Assembly (NCBI GenBank): GCA_037576195.1
Contig: CM075101.1
Span: 45,446,001 to 45,510,000 of the forward strand
Source of the DNA: Phytoseiulus persimilis
Lineage: Eukaryota > Arthropoda > Arachnida > Mesostigmata > Phytoseiidae
Direction: 5' to 3'
DNA length: 64,000 nucleotides
This document shows, piece after piece, positions 48,501-60,173 of the stretch (positions within the stretch are counted from its first letter, which is position 1; each line of letters begins with the position of its first letter). The notes beneath the pieces are model-generated. The model was not told the DNA's origin and made no database searches. It saw only the letters and a list, made by a program, of their open reading frames with translations. A program made the position numbers and the translations under genes.

Positions 48501-49756
48501 GTCTGCCAGAAGGTCCAGTGGTATCGATGGGTGGACGTTACCGGACGAAGAGAGTCGAAAGTGCGGAGACATGCGATCGGCCGGAGATACCACTGCAAAG
48601 TCACCATTAGATAAGCATTCTCATGCTTTCTCAGGATGATGGAATCGTTCCCCTCTCTGAGGGTTCTCGATCGAAGTTCTCTTTTTCCCAATCAAACTTA
48701 CCTCAGAAAGCATAGGTCTGCTAATCGATGGGCTTCTTAGGGCATTCGCAACCGAAATGCTCAAGCGAGCCTCTCAAAATACTGGGAATTGTCCAACTCC
48801 TCCGAAAATGACTCCAGATAACAGAGTGATCAGTGATTTTCTATAAACCTGATTATCCCGTTACATCGGCGTCGCCTCAAGGGGTTTTTCTGTATGGAAG
48901 GGAATCCAACGCCTTCGGAGCTGCATTCGCGCCGAATGCAGCTTTTCGAGATCACCTCAAAACCCTAACAAATCCACGATCTTCTCATCCCGTCTGAGTT
49001 CACTTGAATCAGCGACGGTTCGATGTTTTTCCGGACTCGTCTTTTCTTCGAGATCGTGACCGAAAACTTCGACACTGCCAGTTACGAAACCCAACCTAGA
49101 AGTCTGAAGTGCCAGCGAATAAAGCTTTTCACTTGAAGAAAAAACCACGAACGATTGTGACTTACATCGAAATTCTCGAGTCGTCATGGGGAAGGCGTGG
49201 ATGGCTTCGTATTCTGAAGTGCGGTTCGATATCTCCAAATGTTGTGTGATCCTTTTCTCTTTCTCCGCAAATAGATAGCTGTGAAACGAAATAAACTGAG
49301 CAACGCGCCGGCAACCGCAAGCAACAAATCATCAGCACCGCTCGAATATCGAACAGTTCACACCCGTGGAAATACCAGCAACAGTGGATTCTATTTGAGC
49401 CCATCGGAAAGAAAAAGTCATTGACAAGCAAAATAACATTTTCCATAACATTTCATTTTCCGTTATATGTGCTGAGTTTTTCAGCTCCTTCTTCTCTCAT
49501 CGCTGTTGGCGGGCTTGAGGAATATCGAGTTGGAAGGGTTTAAGATACAGTATCGATCAGATCTGTCTCGACAAGCTTGGTTCAGAACACTCTGAAGCCG
49601 TCACCGACGACCGGAAGTCGGCCGACCGCCCGAAGATAGGCCGCTCGGAGCTCAATCGGACCTCTTTTTCTATCGCGAGTTCGAGGAGCCAGGAGAGACA
49701 AAATTGAGCGAAAGGAGAAAATTGGCGGCTAAGAAGAGTTGTGACGAAACGCATAT

Positions 49757-50550
49757 TCATATCGACTCATTCCCGTTCGCTTCGAAGTTTGAAATTCCAG
49801 TGTTATTCCGCAGCAAAGCATGAGTCTTCCGTGACTGCAAGGTAATGCTTTCGATCGATTTTTGTAATAGTTGTTGCGGAGCATTAATCCACTGATTTCG
49901 GATGGCATCCAGAAATCTCCTTCGTTGGAGAAAATCTTCCCGCTTACTCGCCGATCCGGCCCTTCCCACAACTGCTCAATTCGATTGAGATCCAGACTTC
50001 GGCTCGGCGAATCAATGGCTCCAGGACAGCTGTCCTGCAGTCCCCAAAAGTGAGTTACGCGCTTCGACTCATGTTCGGCACTGTTGTCATACTGGATACC
50101 TCACATGGTGGCCGTGCTCTCACCAGCATGCACCGAAATTCGCTCGGAGAGCATCTATTCGTATAGTAATCGGTCCCTGACGCCTCCACTTCAATTCATA
50201 GATCCAAAACCTTCCCTCGAGAAGCATATACGAACAACCAAACTGCCGCCGACAAGCTCTACGGTTTCAACCTTATACCGAGCCCCATCCCTCTGATGCT
50301 TCAGTCTCCGAAAGCTTTCCGCCTTCCGTGCAATCTCAAACTTTCTAGTGAGCATTCCATGGTTGAATCGGGGAGTTGGGCATCGAATAATCCCTCCAGC
50401 TGGTCCTTCATTAATGCAACGTCGCTTATCGAAATGTTCCGATTCAGCGATCTCTTCTTCCGATGGTCTGCCTCTGACACCTGACCGCGCTCTAGAGAGC
50501 GCCTTCTCCCGGTACTCGATTTTGGAGTCACTGATCAGCCGTCGCAACTC
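49757..50550 (-). pseudogene. Decayed Tc1-like DDE transposase
   Basis: A dead transposase reading right to left across several frames. Recognisable blocks in order: SLESLRLHGRRKAF (the DESKF-LHG region around the first catalytic Asp, which is lost), RYKVETVELVGGSLVVRICF (family pattern [20 protein letters not shown]), YDNSAEHESKRV (pattern QDNAPxHxSK, second Asp), SRSLDLNRIEQLW (pattern SQSPDLNPIENLW, Glu kept), and FLDAIRNQWINAPQQLLQKS (C-terminal pattern). Stop codons and at least two frameshifts separate the blocks, so it cannot make transposase. The N-terminal helix-turn-helix region is not clearly visible and no terminal inverted repeats were found. It shows that Tc1/mariner elements have colonised this genome; the copy is old. 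Confidence 0.72.
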
Positions 50551-52657
50551 GTGGAAGGTACTGGCTCTCTGAGTTTGCGTAAGCCTACGATCCTTTCAAA
50601 GCGCTTAACACGGGTTCGATGAAATCGTCGAATCATTTCCGATCCCGACCATGAGCAGGCTCCTTCATTTGGCGACAGCCTTAGTCGAAAACTCTCAGAG
50701 AGAACTTTTCAAAATACTGAGAGCGACACTTCCGTAGTTTTAGGCATCGTCTAGCTTTGTCCTCCAAACCGGATTGGTTCCGTATCATTCGGTGGATAGC
50801 AGACCAAGATAGCACCACGAGCGAAAACGAGAAGAAGAAGCATCAACGCTCTTCTTGAGAAACACTTCCAGGGACTCGGTGGTTGTGCACCTTTCGATTT
50901 CGTCTCCCATAGCGAACGCTTTGTCCCACAATGAGAAATCCAATCCACCCATCCTTCCATGTGGCTCGCCGTAGAGCGAAAATGACAATTCCGAAGTCCT
51001 CTCATTCGGCCTTGCAGCCAATAGCCGACGGAGACACTTTCATAACAGTCATAATGATACTATTCGACGAAAAAGGGAAAACTCGTGGAGGAAAATCGAC
51101 ACACGCAACCGACGAACGAAATATGGCGAATGCCATACATTGATATCATGCGTTTGTTTCCTCGGCGATGATAATTTCCACCCGAAATCTTCTTTGCAAA
51201 ACTTTCTTTTCGCTTCATTCCGTCGCCATTCATTCGACAACCACGTGAGACTCATTTCAGAAAATATTCCCTACAAAACGATCCGAAACGCCCGAACGAT
51301 GTCTGAACTTTTGTTCACCGTTATCACGTATTCAACTTGAATCGGATCTTCATCTTTCTAGTGACACTTTCCAGCAATGATCCAATGCCCTTGCCGTGAT
51401 TGCGCCGAAAATGTAGCAGTTCCGACTGCGCTCAGATGCCGGACTGAGAATTGCGGAATGGGCGAAGGGTGACTCGGCCAGGGCAACGAGAGGAACGAGT
51501 AGATGTTCGCTCATGGAAGTTGCTCGAATATATTGCGAAATTCGTCATCATGAGCCGACCCCGATCTGTCTCTCTCTCTCTCTCTCGATGGGTGTCCCAG
51601 GAGAAACCAAGAGCAGAAAAACTCCTTCGACTTTCATGAGACTCCCCTCTGCTCGGAGACCTCCTGAAGGTCAGCGGTCTCGCGTCCATCGATAACCTCT
51701 CTCTCAACACGGTCACGGCCGGGTCGGTACAAGATGTGAGTATGACTTGTGGTTCTCGACTGGCTCGTTCGATTCGCGGCTTGCTTGTGTGTGACCAGGC
51801 GGTTGACGTACCAATGAGTTCCTGGCTGAAAGCTCCGGCTGGGTCTCTCGCTCGGCGGAGCGTGGCTTCGACTTGGACTACCAGATTGCGGGTGCTTTCG
51901 AGGAGCCGGGTCGCTTCGAAAACTTCTCTCGCGTTGCGTGCAGTCGAATTCCCAGGTGCTAGGACCCGTTCTCGCCGTGTGGTCTGAGGCATTGGCCGCA
52001 GTGAACTGATTCGAGCAAGGTCGCAAACTCTCAGAACAACAACTCCCTTTATTCAGGCACATATCCGTTAACAGCCCCTTCACACGACTAGTGACTGGGA
52101 TGGATCAGTCCATCGTCTCGTCCATTCACTGTTGTTTCCAATACAACAGCTCCGAGACTGGGCTCTTTCCGGTTCAAATTACGCTCGAGAGGTTCAAGCT
52201 ACAAATATCCGCTCCAAGATTCTCCTTTGGCAGTCACCGCTTTCAGGTTACGCACAGGCGTTCTCGAAAGCTGCTCAAAAACGATGACCTGAGTCTCCAG
52301 TTCGCATCGATACATCAGATAGATTCAGAACTGCAGCTCTAAGTTAAAGCCCTTAATCGAGGGAAACTGTGGTTTCCCTGTGCTGCTAAAACTTCTCCAT
52401 CATGGCGACCGGAAAACCAGCTGAAAGCTCGGTCGGAGCTCACCCATACGAAATCGGGTCTGAAACAATCCTGCTCCTGAGAAACAATGGGATCCTGCTG
52501 CCCTGGAAACACTTCGCTACGGATCGAGCTGAATCATTGTTAGCACTGACTGTGAAGTAGCTCTTCGACGCCCGTTTCAAAAAGTGTACAACACGTGATC
52601 GCCTAAATTCTTCACTAAGTCTGCTAGTAGAACTGTACCGAAGTAGCCTCAGATACT
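50551..52657. other. Gap between Tc1 remnant and elongase gene
   Basis: About 2.1 kb. Around 51430-52080 all strands have few stop codons, with a 186-codon minus-strand frame, but no domain is recognisable. It includes a (TC)9 microsatellite. The part next to 52657 should be the elongase 3' UTR; no AATAAA is obvious. Confidence 0.4.
51569..51586. repeat. (TC)9 microsatellite
   Basis: Nine uninterrupted TC dinucleotides. Confidence 0.9.
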
Positions 52658-54551
52658 TCAACGTGTTTTGTTGGCTTCTTGAGCACGCAGGTACGCTTGC
52701 CTATAAAAATGACCGAACATTGCGATGAAATACACCATCGACGCCAAGGTGATCATCGAAGTTAGCTTTGGATACCCACAATCTACGAACAGCGGAACAC
52801 TCATGTGGAATCCCGTGATGACGAACTGTGCGATTTGCACACGGGTGAGGTACTTCTTCCAAACAAGATACCTGGCGACGAAGAATCCAACAGGGTTAGG
52901 TTCATTATTATCCACTATTCCTGCCAAGTGGAAATTCTCTCAGCCCTCCTGGAGCTACATTCGTCTCTAACTAGCAGGGATAGACAAGCGACTCACTTGC
53001 TCATAGATGGTCCAAACGAGGACAGAAAGTAATAGAAGTACATGACGACGTGGATGAGCATGTTGATTTGCACGAGTAACATAACTTGACCGTCGCCGCC
53101 GTAAGCCATGCCCCACCAGGGTAGCGCGACCGAAATGCAGTGGTGGGAGACATTGAGGACGGAGGCCTGCAAGCAACAGTTTCATTCCATGATTCCCTCC
53201 GCGACTACAATCCACCTCTGAGAACAAAAATCTGGTCGGTTTCGATCGAAAGGTTATCTGCTCGATCGCCGAGAGTTCTGCTGAATACTTCTCGGGTCCA
53301 GACGATCGCGGCCAAACACTTATAGCAACCGGCTCGTTCCCTAGAAGCAAAGGAGGAAGCTTTGTCGATGATCAGAATCTTCCTCAGCCGTTCTTGAAAA
53401 CCGCTCAGCGGGAGTACACCGACCACGTCAAGTGAAGTTAATGGAAATCTTCGCTGATGAGTCGACACAGTCTTTGACTTGACGCGCGCGCCTCACAGCG
53501 ACCCGAACGGTCGATGATTGAATGGACTTTCACCGATGCGAGTGCGCAGCAATGATCCGATCTCTTGACCGAAACTTCTTCAAATAGCTCATTTTTGTGT
53601 ATTTTTCGGCCGGGCACCGCTTGCGCCGTTCGTCACAAGGGATCAAAAAACTGTTCGATGATACCATTAAGGAGAACACCGAAAGCTCCACAGGCTTTGC
53701 TTCAAAGGGATATCAATAGAAACACCGTAAGCTTCTCACGAGATCGAGCAATAGATTCTCAACGAGATTTGTTTCGATAAATCTCGAGCCACTCTGAGAC
53801 AAGGTTGATCTTTGCACCTCATGAGGAACGCGAGTCATCCCGAGCGCGCTCGACCCGGATTCAAACAGATATTTATCATACGGAGTACACGGTGTGCCAA
53901 TTTCGTAATAGATCCGATGTCGTGCATGCGATGCGAGCAGCGGTGCGCTCGAAATCGCTCACAGCGGATAACCTCGTCGATTATTGATGAACCCGGTGAT
54001 TTATCGCTCACCTCGACTCAGGAAATTACAGGAAGCAGGATGCGTTCACAACCATAACACACATACGAAACGTCACGGTGCCGTTCACAACCGATAATCT
54101 TAACGAGCTCTCTCGAACCGAGCGGACAGAAACAACTCACCTGATTGAACTTCTTCCTCAGGACGAAGAATATTGTGTCCAGGAACTCGACGATGCGGAC
54201 GATACTGTAGTAGTATGTCAGCGTCAAGATCCGCAGTGTTCGCTCGTCTTTCAGGAGGACATCGATTCCCTGGCAGATGAGGTTGTAATGACCGCCGATG
54301 TACGTGAGCGGCGCGAGCTTGCTGAGGAAGTACGCATTCGTGCCAACGAGGGTGAGGTTATACAGTCGGATGAAGTTCGTCAGTCGGAACGGCTTGCGGT
54401 CTCGCATCAAACGCGGCAGAATGACTTTGACCAACACCACATAGCTGGAGAGAATCAGCGACAGAAGGGACCAGTTCCCGGCGCCGGTCCAATGCGCCGT
54501 GCGTGGGTCCCTGATGGGAACCACGAGTCCTGGGAGTACGACGGGCAGCAT
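52658..54551 (-). CDS. ELOVL-type very-long-chain fatty acid elongase (variant His box)
   Basis: ER membrane condensing enzyme of the ELO family, which extends fatty acyl-CoA with malonyl-CoA. Three coding exons: 54551-54141, 53166-52997, 52871-52658. All splice sites are in phase, giving about 264 aa, normal for the family. Motifs in order are DPRTAHW near the start, RIVEFLDTIFFVLRKK (family KxxExxDTxFFVLRKK), VLNVSHHCIS at the histidine box, QINMLIHVVMYFYY (family HVxMYxYY motif, intact), FGPSMSKYLVWKKYLT (family GPxxxKYLWWKKYLT) and a C-terminal FGHFYRQAYLRAQ. Several hydrophobic helices are present. The canonical box HxxHH reads NVSHH, so the first His is Asn. The start is uncertain: the ATG at 54551 is used, but CGTACTCCCAG a few codons later could be a splice acceptor for an upstream exon. 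Specificity cannot be told. Confidence 0.9.
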
Positions 54552-57074
54552 GCCGGCATGCACTTTGGCCCCGTCCGTGTTGCAGCCCAACTCGACTGCG
54601 CGGTTGCTTAGAGACCATGGATGCAAAGCGCAGACTCTCGAACCACGCTCGCTGGGGTGTGCTGGGCAAGCGGAGTGTTTGGAAAGAATCGGCGTGACAG
54701 TGATTCGGATAAGGACGGAAGCGGGTACCGCGCTACACGCCGAGCGGGGCTTTACCAAGCCACCAGCTATATTCTAAAAAAAAAACGGCCGTTTCCTCTG
54801 TCACCGACTGAAACCCGCTTTCACAGGAGTTTTCGAAGGGCACCGGGTGCCGGATCTCTTTCGTCCCGGCATCGTTATGCCTCCTCACGGAAAAACGTCC
54901 TGCCCCTGTCACGGTTCTCGGTCGCATGCCTTTTTCTGCGAGAAGTACCGTCGTTGAGGCCCACCTCATGAATCACAGCGACCAGAGTGGGATCCTCGAG
55001 CTCCGAACAGCACGATCCGCGTGCACCAAACTCCTAGAGAGCTGATATCCCGGATCATGCGCTAATTTTCAAGCAGGATTACTGGATGAGTTGCCAATAC
55101 GGTTCCATATGTCACAAGACTGCCTCTTCAACCGAATCTCCCAAGCCCGGATTCATGATCATCTGTCGCGCCAGATATCAGCCATGTCTTTGCCTTGGAC
55201 ATTCCTTGACACCCTGCAAGAACAGCGCAAGTGATTCTCAGCTCGGCATCGACCTGGCTCGCTGGAACCAGCCTCCCCATAGCCCCCTGAACGGTCGAGT
55301 CCAACCGATGTTGAAAGCCATCCGCGAACTTTGCGTTCTCGTCGCATCGAACCTCGATTTTAGGAATCGAATCCTGGACACGGTTCGATCCGCCAACCTG
55401 ACTTCCAAGTGAACGTTTCGATGCTGTGTAGAAATAATACGAAGTATACATACGACCGTTGAATCCCACTCAACCTACAGTTCCCCATCTTCTGCCCATG
55501 CGGAAGTAAGTTCATGACTCCAGTTGAGTCAGTAAAGACACGTTCCGTTGCTCGACACCGCTGACGCTGAGGCATCGGTGAACCCAAGAAGCTCTCAAGT
55601 CGGGGGCGCCGATATCACACCATGCTCGATGTGGAACACGGCTGAGCCTTCTCGAATAATTCCGCCCAACGGCATTGGAACAAGAACCTGCTTGCAACCG
55701 TCGGCTCATTCTCCGCTAATGAAGTCGACAAAACGAAAACCATGTGTTAAGGGCCTGCCGGGATAAGCGCCCCACCGAAAGAAATCGATTTTTGAAAACT
55801 TAAAATGCTCAAATCTCGAGAACCAGTGGAGCTACAGCGCCGATAAAAAAAACCGTTGTGAAGCTCTTTTCAAGGGCTATCGAACGCTGTAGGCAGTGGG
55901 TCCGGGAAGCCACTTTACTAGTCGAGGAAAATGCAAAAGTTGGTTGGTTTACCCGGAAGGAGAAGGCTGACCACTTTCTCAGATATCGCTAAAAGTACTC
56001 CTATTCATCGTCTACTCACAGGGCAAGTTTCATCCCGATCCGAGTTTGCGGGGCCGAGATATCAACAGTTGAACATCGGCGATGAAGCGGTTTTTTTTTG
56101 GTGGGGCCGATTCCTTCCATGTTATCCCGGCAGGCCCTTTGTTCAGCTCAGAAACAGCATTAAACCTGGTTCTTGATTGTTGTGGTTGCTGGTTGTGATT
56201 CAAGGAGAGGTTGAGTTGACGAGCACGTTTTCCTGGCTGAATGTCCGCAAACCGCATCAGATCGATTTGAGGAAAGAAGCGAAGAGCCTAGAATTCCAGC
56301 AGAGCACGTTATCACGCAATCCTCCTCGAAAACCAGGGGAGGTCGCGTTGAGAATCTGTCACAAAATGTGCCAAGACGGTAAGGTGCGCAGGATCGGGGG
56401 AAGACTTGCGAAACCCTGCTTGCTCGAGCCCGCTGAGTGTCTATCTAACGAGGAACCGATGGATGCCTCCGGCACAGTAAATCCTTGATTCAAGATACTG
56501 GTTTCAACGAATCGATCCTGGAAGTTGGTCTTGTTCCATGGATCACTTCCTCTATCCATTGTAGTCAGGGTTGGTGGAGGGGAACCGCCGACTCTCATTC
56601 CTCCATTGAGGAGCTCATATGAATAGATGGACAGTGTCGCCTCACGAACTCTTGGGATTCAAATCCTCATCGAGGAATACTTCTGTGTCTGACTCAAACG
56701 GTCTTCATGGGTGTTAGCTAGACCCTGCAGGAAATCGCAATCCGCGAAAGCCGCGGTTTGCAGTTGATCGCAAATCCAAATCCCCAATCCGCGATTGAAA
56801 ACCGACATAAGCCGCTATTTCTCAGTTTCGACGTTTCGAGCTCAAATGGATGTTTTCAAATGGAAACTTGAGCAACACAAAAAGTGTCCGTAAATGGATT
56901 CCCCGGCCAGCAACTTCGTTAGAAAAAATAAAAAATCATCATATCCTCCTATAGATGCTCTGTTTCCCATGCCCAAGTCGGGAACTATTTCTTGGATGAT
57001 TTCGGTGGGTTGGAAACGTCCGTTGATGATGGATATCCGCTCCCGAGTCAAACAGTAATTTCCGAGTTCAAAGT
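54552..57074. other. Intergenic stretch upstream of elongase
   Basis: About 2.5 kb. It should hold the elongase promoter. Short runs of A at 54776-54785 and T at 56091-56098 are seen. Around 56730-56820 is a patch with repeated CCGCGATTG-like words that reappears near 57940-58005, on the other side of the palindrome. No supported gene. Confidence 0.45.
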
Positions 57075-57880
57075 CTCGGAAAGGGTCTCGGCCATTAGAG
57101 GCCCCGTGCTACTCCGAGTTGTTTTTGGAAAGCTGAAGAAGAGAGCTATCGAATGGCATACCGTTTGGATCGAAGATGGACGCATACCTTTAAAGTCGAT
57201 GAAGTCGAGACCGATGCGAAAATGGATAGCGTCGAGTGCGCACTCTGGAGTTGAGCTGAATCGAAAGGTCACCGAGAGTCGAGAGTTTAGCGAAAAGAAA
57301 ATTTGAAAAAAATGGCATTTTTTTTCTACGAGAATATTTTTTTCTCCGGTCGACCCTCCGACTTTTTTGGACCCCCTCCCCCTCTCCCTGAGCTCTCTAG
57401 CGATGAAGTCGGAGCTCAAAACATGCATACATGTTAGGGTCGAGCACCTGCGCATAGCTGACCGCCGGGACGCTACGGCTGTAAGCCGCGGGCGGGAGGG
57501 AGAGTCCAAGAAAAAAATATTTTCGGCGAGAAAGAAAAAAACGCCTCTTTTTTTTTGTGTTTTGTTTTTTGCAAAACCTTCGACTCTCTGTGACCTTTCG
57601 ATTCAGCTCAACTCCAGAGTGCGCACTCGACGCTCTCTATTTTCGCATCGGTCTCGAATTCATCGATTTTAAAGGTATTCAGCCATCTTCGATCCAAACG
57701 GCATGTATGACTTCGATAGCTCTCTTCTTCAGCTTTCCAAAAATACATCGATCGGCGTGTATGCTGTAACCCATCTGGGAGCCGAGATATGAGCCTTTGA
57801 AGTTGACCAAGTTTTGTCAGGAGTAGTGCGAAATCCGTGGGGCCGATGGCCAAGCCTTAATGGCCGAGACCCTTTATGCC
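57075..57880. repeat. Large imperfect palindrome, about 0.8 kb
   Basis: Left arm (about 57077-57290) and right arm (about 57580-57876) are inverted copies. The most striking match is a 29-bp perfect inverted repeat: positions 57244-57272 against 57590-57618 (core GGAGTTGAGCTGAATCGAAA). Other matched blocks are GGAAAGCTGAAGAAGAGAGC and GTTTGGATCGAAGATGG, and the outer block AAAGGGTCTCGGCCATTA. The right arm carries about 90 bp missing from the left. The centre is A/T-tract-rich. No transposase and no clear target duplication. Both arms contain an open frame with similar translations, but base changes between them are often amino-acid changing, so this looks like inherited sequence rather than selected coding. 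Likely a foldback or hairpin repeat. Confidence 0.82.
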
Positions 57881-60117
57881 TAGTTGTGGCTCATAAGTGC
57901 TAGGTCGAGATAGCTCGAGTCAAGATACTTCACGTCGATCTAGCGTTTTTTCGCGGTTGATCCACAGCGATTTTCCGCGTTTTCGAACCGCGATTGAGAA
58001 CCGCTGCTAAGTCTACTGTGAGCTTAATAACACAGGCACTTGAAAACGGATTCTGCCAACTGAGAAGTCAACTTCATTCCACCGATAACTACAGCTGGGC
58101 TCCAGGAGTTTATGCACTGATGAGCCGAAAGTTGAACGCGGCACGGAATTCCAGATACACAGGGTGTAGAAAAACGAATTACAAACATACGAGTGTACGG
58201 CAGATACTATTGATGACTTCTTTACCGCTCTTGAGCATTCTTTCTGCCTCCAGCAAAGGAATTGTTCATATTCGTTCCACAAAAGCTTGACTTCCGGACC
58301 CGATCAACCGTGATTCTAATATCCCCGACAGATGAAGGAGTCATCTCTGTATTTCAGTACGCACGCCCGCTCCTGCACGCACATGTTCCCGGAAAATTCC
58401 ACTAACCACTCATTGATCGTTGGGGTCGGGGAGTATCCCCTCAGTGATGAACAGGATTCAAGCAAGAAAAAGAACGAAAAACTTTTCCGTCATTTGGTGC
58501 TGCGCACCGGCCCACACGGTAGAACCGGCCAAACTCAGATGGAATCAGAGCCGCTACTCGAGAGAGGCCCAGCTTTTCGCGAAAGGGATAAAGGCTCTCG
58601 GTTACGGAGCAGAGGCCGCGAACGCCCACGACTCCACAATCGCGCACTCACAGTCCTGAGCCACCGGCGGAGTTTAGCTGAGTCACGAGGATCCCCGTGA
58701 AACGATTCTCAGAACGCGAGAGAGACTTGACTTTCTCCTTCTCCCTCTTCGCCCATTCTCTTCGTGAGACCTCTCCCGGATTTCCGCCGTATCACGTGCG
58801 TTCCGGCTCCTCTGTGGTCATGGCACGAGGTCTCAAACCGTTCCACGGCGGTATCTACCTTCAGCGGGGAAGAAAGACTCAGGATCTGCGGACGCCAGCG
58901 GAGTTTCCTCGATGGCTCGTTCGTTATCCCGGTTGCAGAAACTGCAAACGATGGATTGGTCTTCTCTACTATCTTTGAGATCCCGATACGTTCAGAGATT
59001 TGTGGGGCTCGAAGTTGGTAAACCCAGCTCTGCTTGGATAACTGTGGGGCCGAAGTTGGAAAATACAGTTCTGATCAATTTCAGACTTCACTAAGCGGCA
59101 GTTTTCCGATCAAGGTCGTTTGCGAAATTCCCTCGCCGCCTCCTTGTGAGCGTTGACTCGGATTCCGATTTCACATCGAGAAAAGTCCGCACGTTAGAAT
59201 TTTTCCCAGACAACGACATCGAAAGCAGACGTTCTGTCATACTCATCCTAATCTTCCAATCATGAAGCGAATAGCTCATGTTCGGCGGTACCAACCAGTC
59301 GAGCATGAATGAATCGCTCCCTATCGACCGGATATTCGTAGAACGCGAGTCTAATCGCGCCCCGCGATGACCAAGCAGAACGCTAGGCGCTCGGGTTCTT
59401 GGATCCTAGCGAATCCATCGTTCACTGTCTTTCTGACGACCCATTCGCACGAATGATTCCTCAATCCGCGGAGTCATTTCCTCCCCCGCTCACCGAGGCT
59501 CCGATTGAGGCAAGATCTGAGAGAAATGACCTTGAAAATTTCGTGTCAAGACCTCATACTCGATTCAGAATGAGTAGCAATCCAATAGCGTCAGATAATC
59601 CCACAGCTCATAACGGCTCCCATAGTTAGTTTCGGGAAGAATCTCGATGATGAACACTGTGAGACACGAGAGCCGTTGACTTCCCGAACTCCGCTCCCCA
59701 CCGACTTTTTCGTCGGATTATCGAGTAAGACAATGGCTCGTTTGGAACTTCTCCACAAACTTCTCTGCGCCCTAGCTCGTGGGTGAGCAAACGGAATCGC
59801 TACGGCCGTTCGCCTCCTTCGTGCGAGAAACAAGCCTCGCTCTAGAAATAAGTTGACCTTCCCAAAGTTTGTCGGTTACTGTGAGCGCATTGTTGCGCCG
59901 AAGTTTCTCCAGCGCGGCGACTCAACGAAATCAGAAACGAGCCAGTCCCTACCGGTGTTGTAACCGCGCCTCTATCCAGAGTGGTCGATCAGAACTTTGT
60001 TAAGACCGGGGTGTTCCGTTAACTCATTCAATTCAACCACCGTGCTCCAATGACTTCTGGAGAGATTTGCTAACTGATGCAACTACGCTTGGCTTGAGGA
60101 AAGTGTTAGCCCGAATC
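57881..60117. other. Stretch between palindrome and the small secreted-protein gene
   Basis: About 2.2 kb with no supported gene. It has a degenerate 45-bp tandem duplication near 59005-59065 (GTGGGGC, then CGAAGTTGG, repeated). The end next to 60117 is promoter DNA of the following gene. Confidence 0.45.
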
Positions 60118-60126
60118 CCTATATAA
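60118..60126 (+). promoter_or_regulatory. TATA box of the small secreted-protein gene
   Basis: CCCTATATAAGAC lies about 55 bp before the start codon. The region about 28-32 bp downstream (CGTCAAGTGC, near 60150) is a fair arthropod initiator candidate, giving a very short 5' UTR. Confidence 0.75.
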
Positions 60127-60173
60127 GACAGTGCCGGCTCTCCACAACGTCAAGTGCGGTTCCACCGAGCAAA

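Larger units (their letters stand above)
38176..49756. other. Gene-poor stretch between foldback element and Tc1 remnant
   Basis: About 11.6 kb without a gene I can name. Two places look more coding-like than the rest and are discussed as findings: 40.1-40.75 kb (several long open frames) and 48.96-49.28 kb on the minus strand. It also contains a (GC)n patch near 43570-43580, a long C-tract at 43014-43032 and CAGT-rich sequence at about 48430-48500. The remainder shows nothing I recognise. Confidence 0.4.

Noticed and set aside
51432..52083. Overlapping long frames on both strands
   Set aside because: A (TC)n repeat gives the RERERE-like peptide. The low stop density comes from composition; no domain seen.
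54078..54611. 177-codon plus-strand frame
   Set aside because: Antisense shadow of the first elongase exon.
57048..57769. Related peptides encoded on opposite strands in the two palindrome arms, first taken for a gene pair
   Set aside because: They are inverted copies of the same repeat. Changes between arms are often non-synonymous and both frames run into low-complexity tracts.
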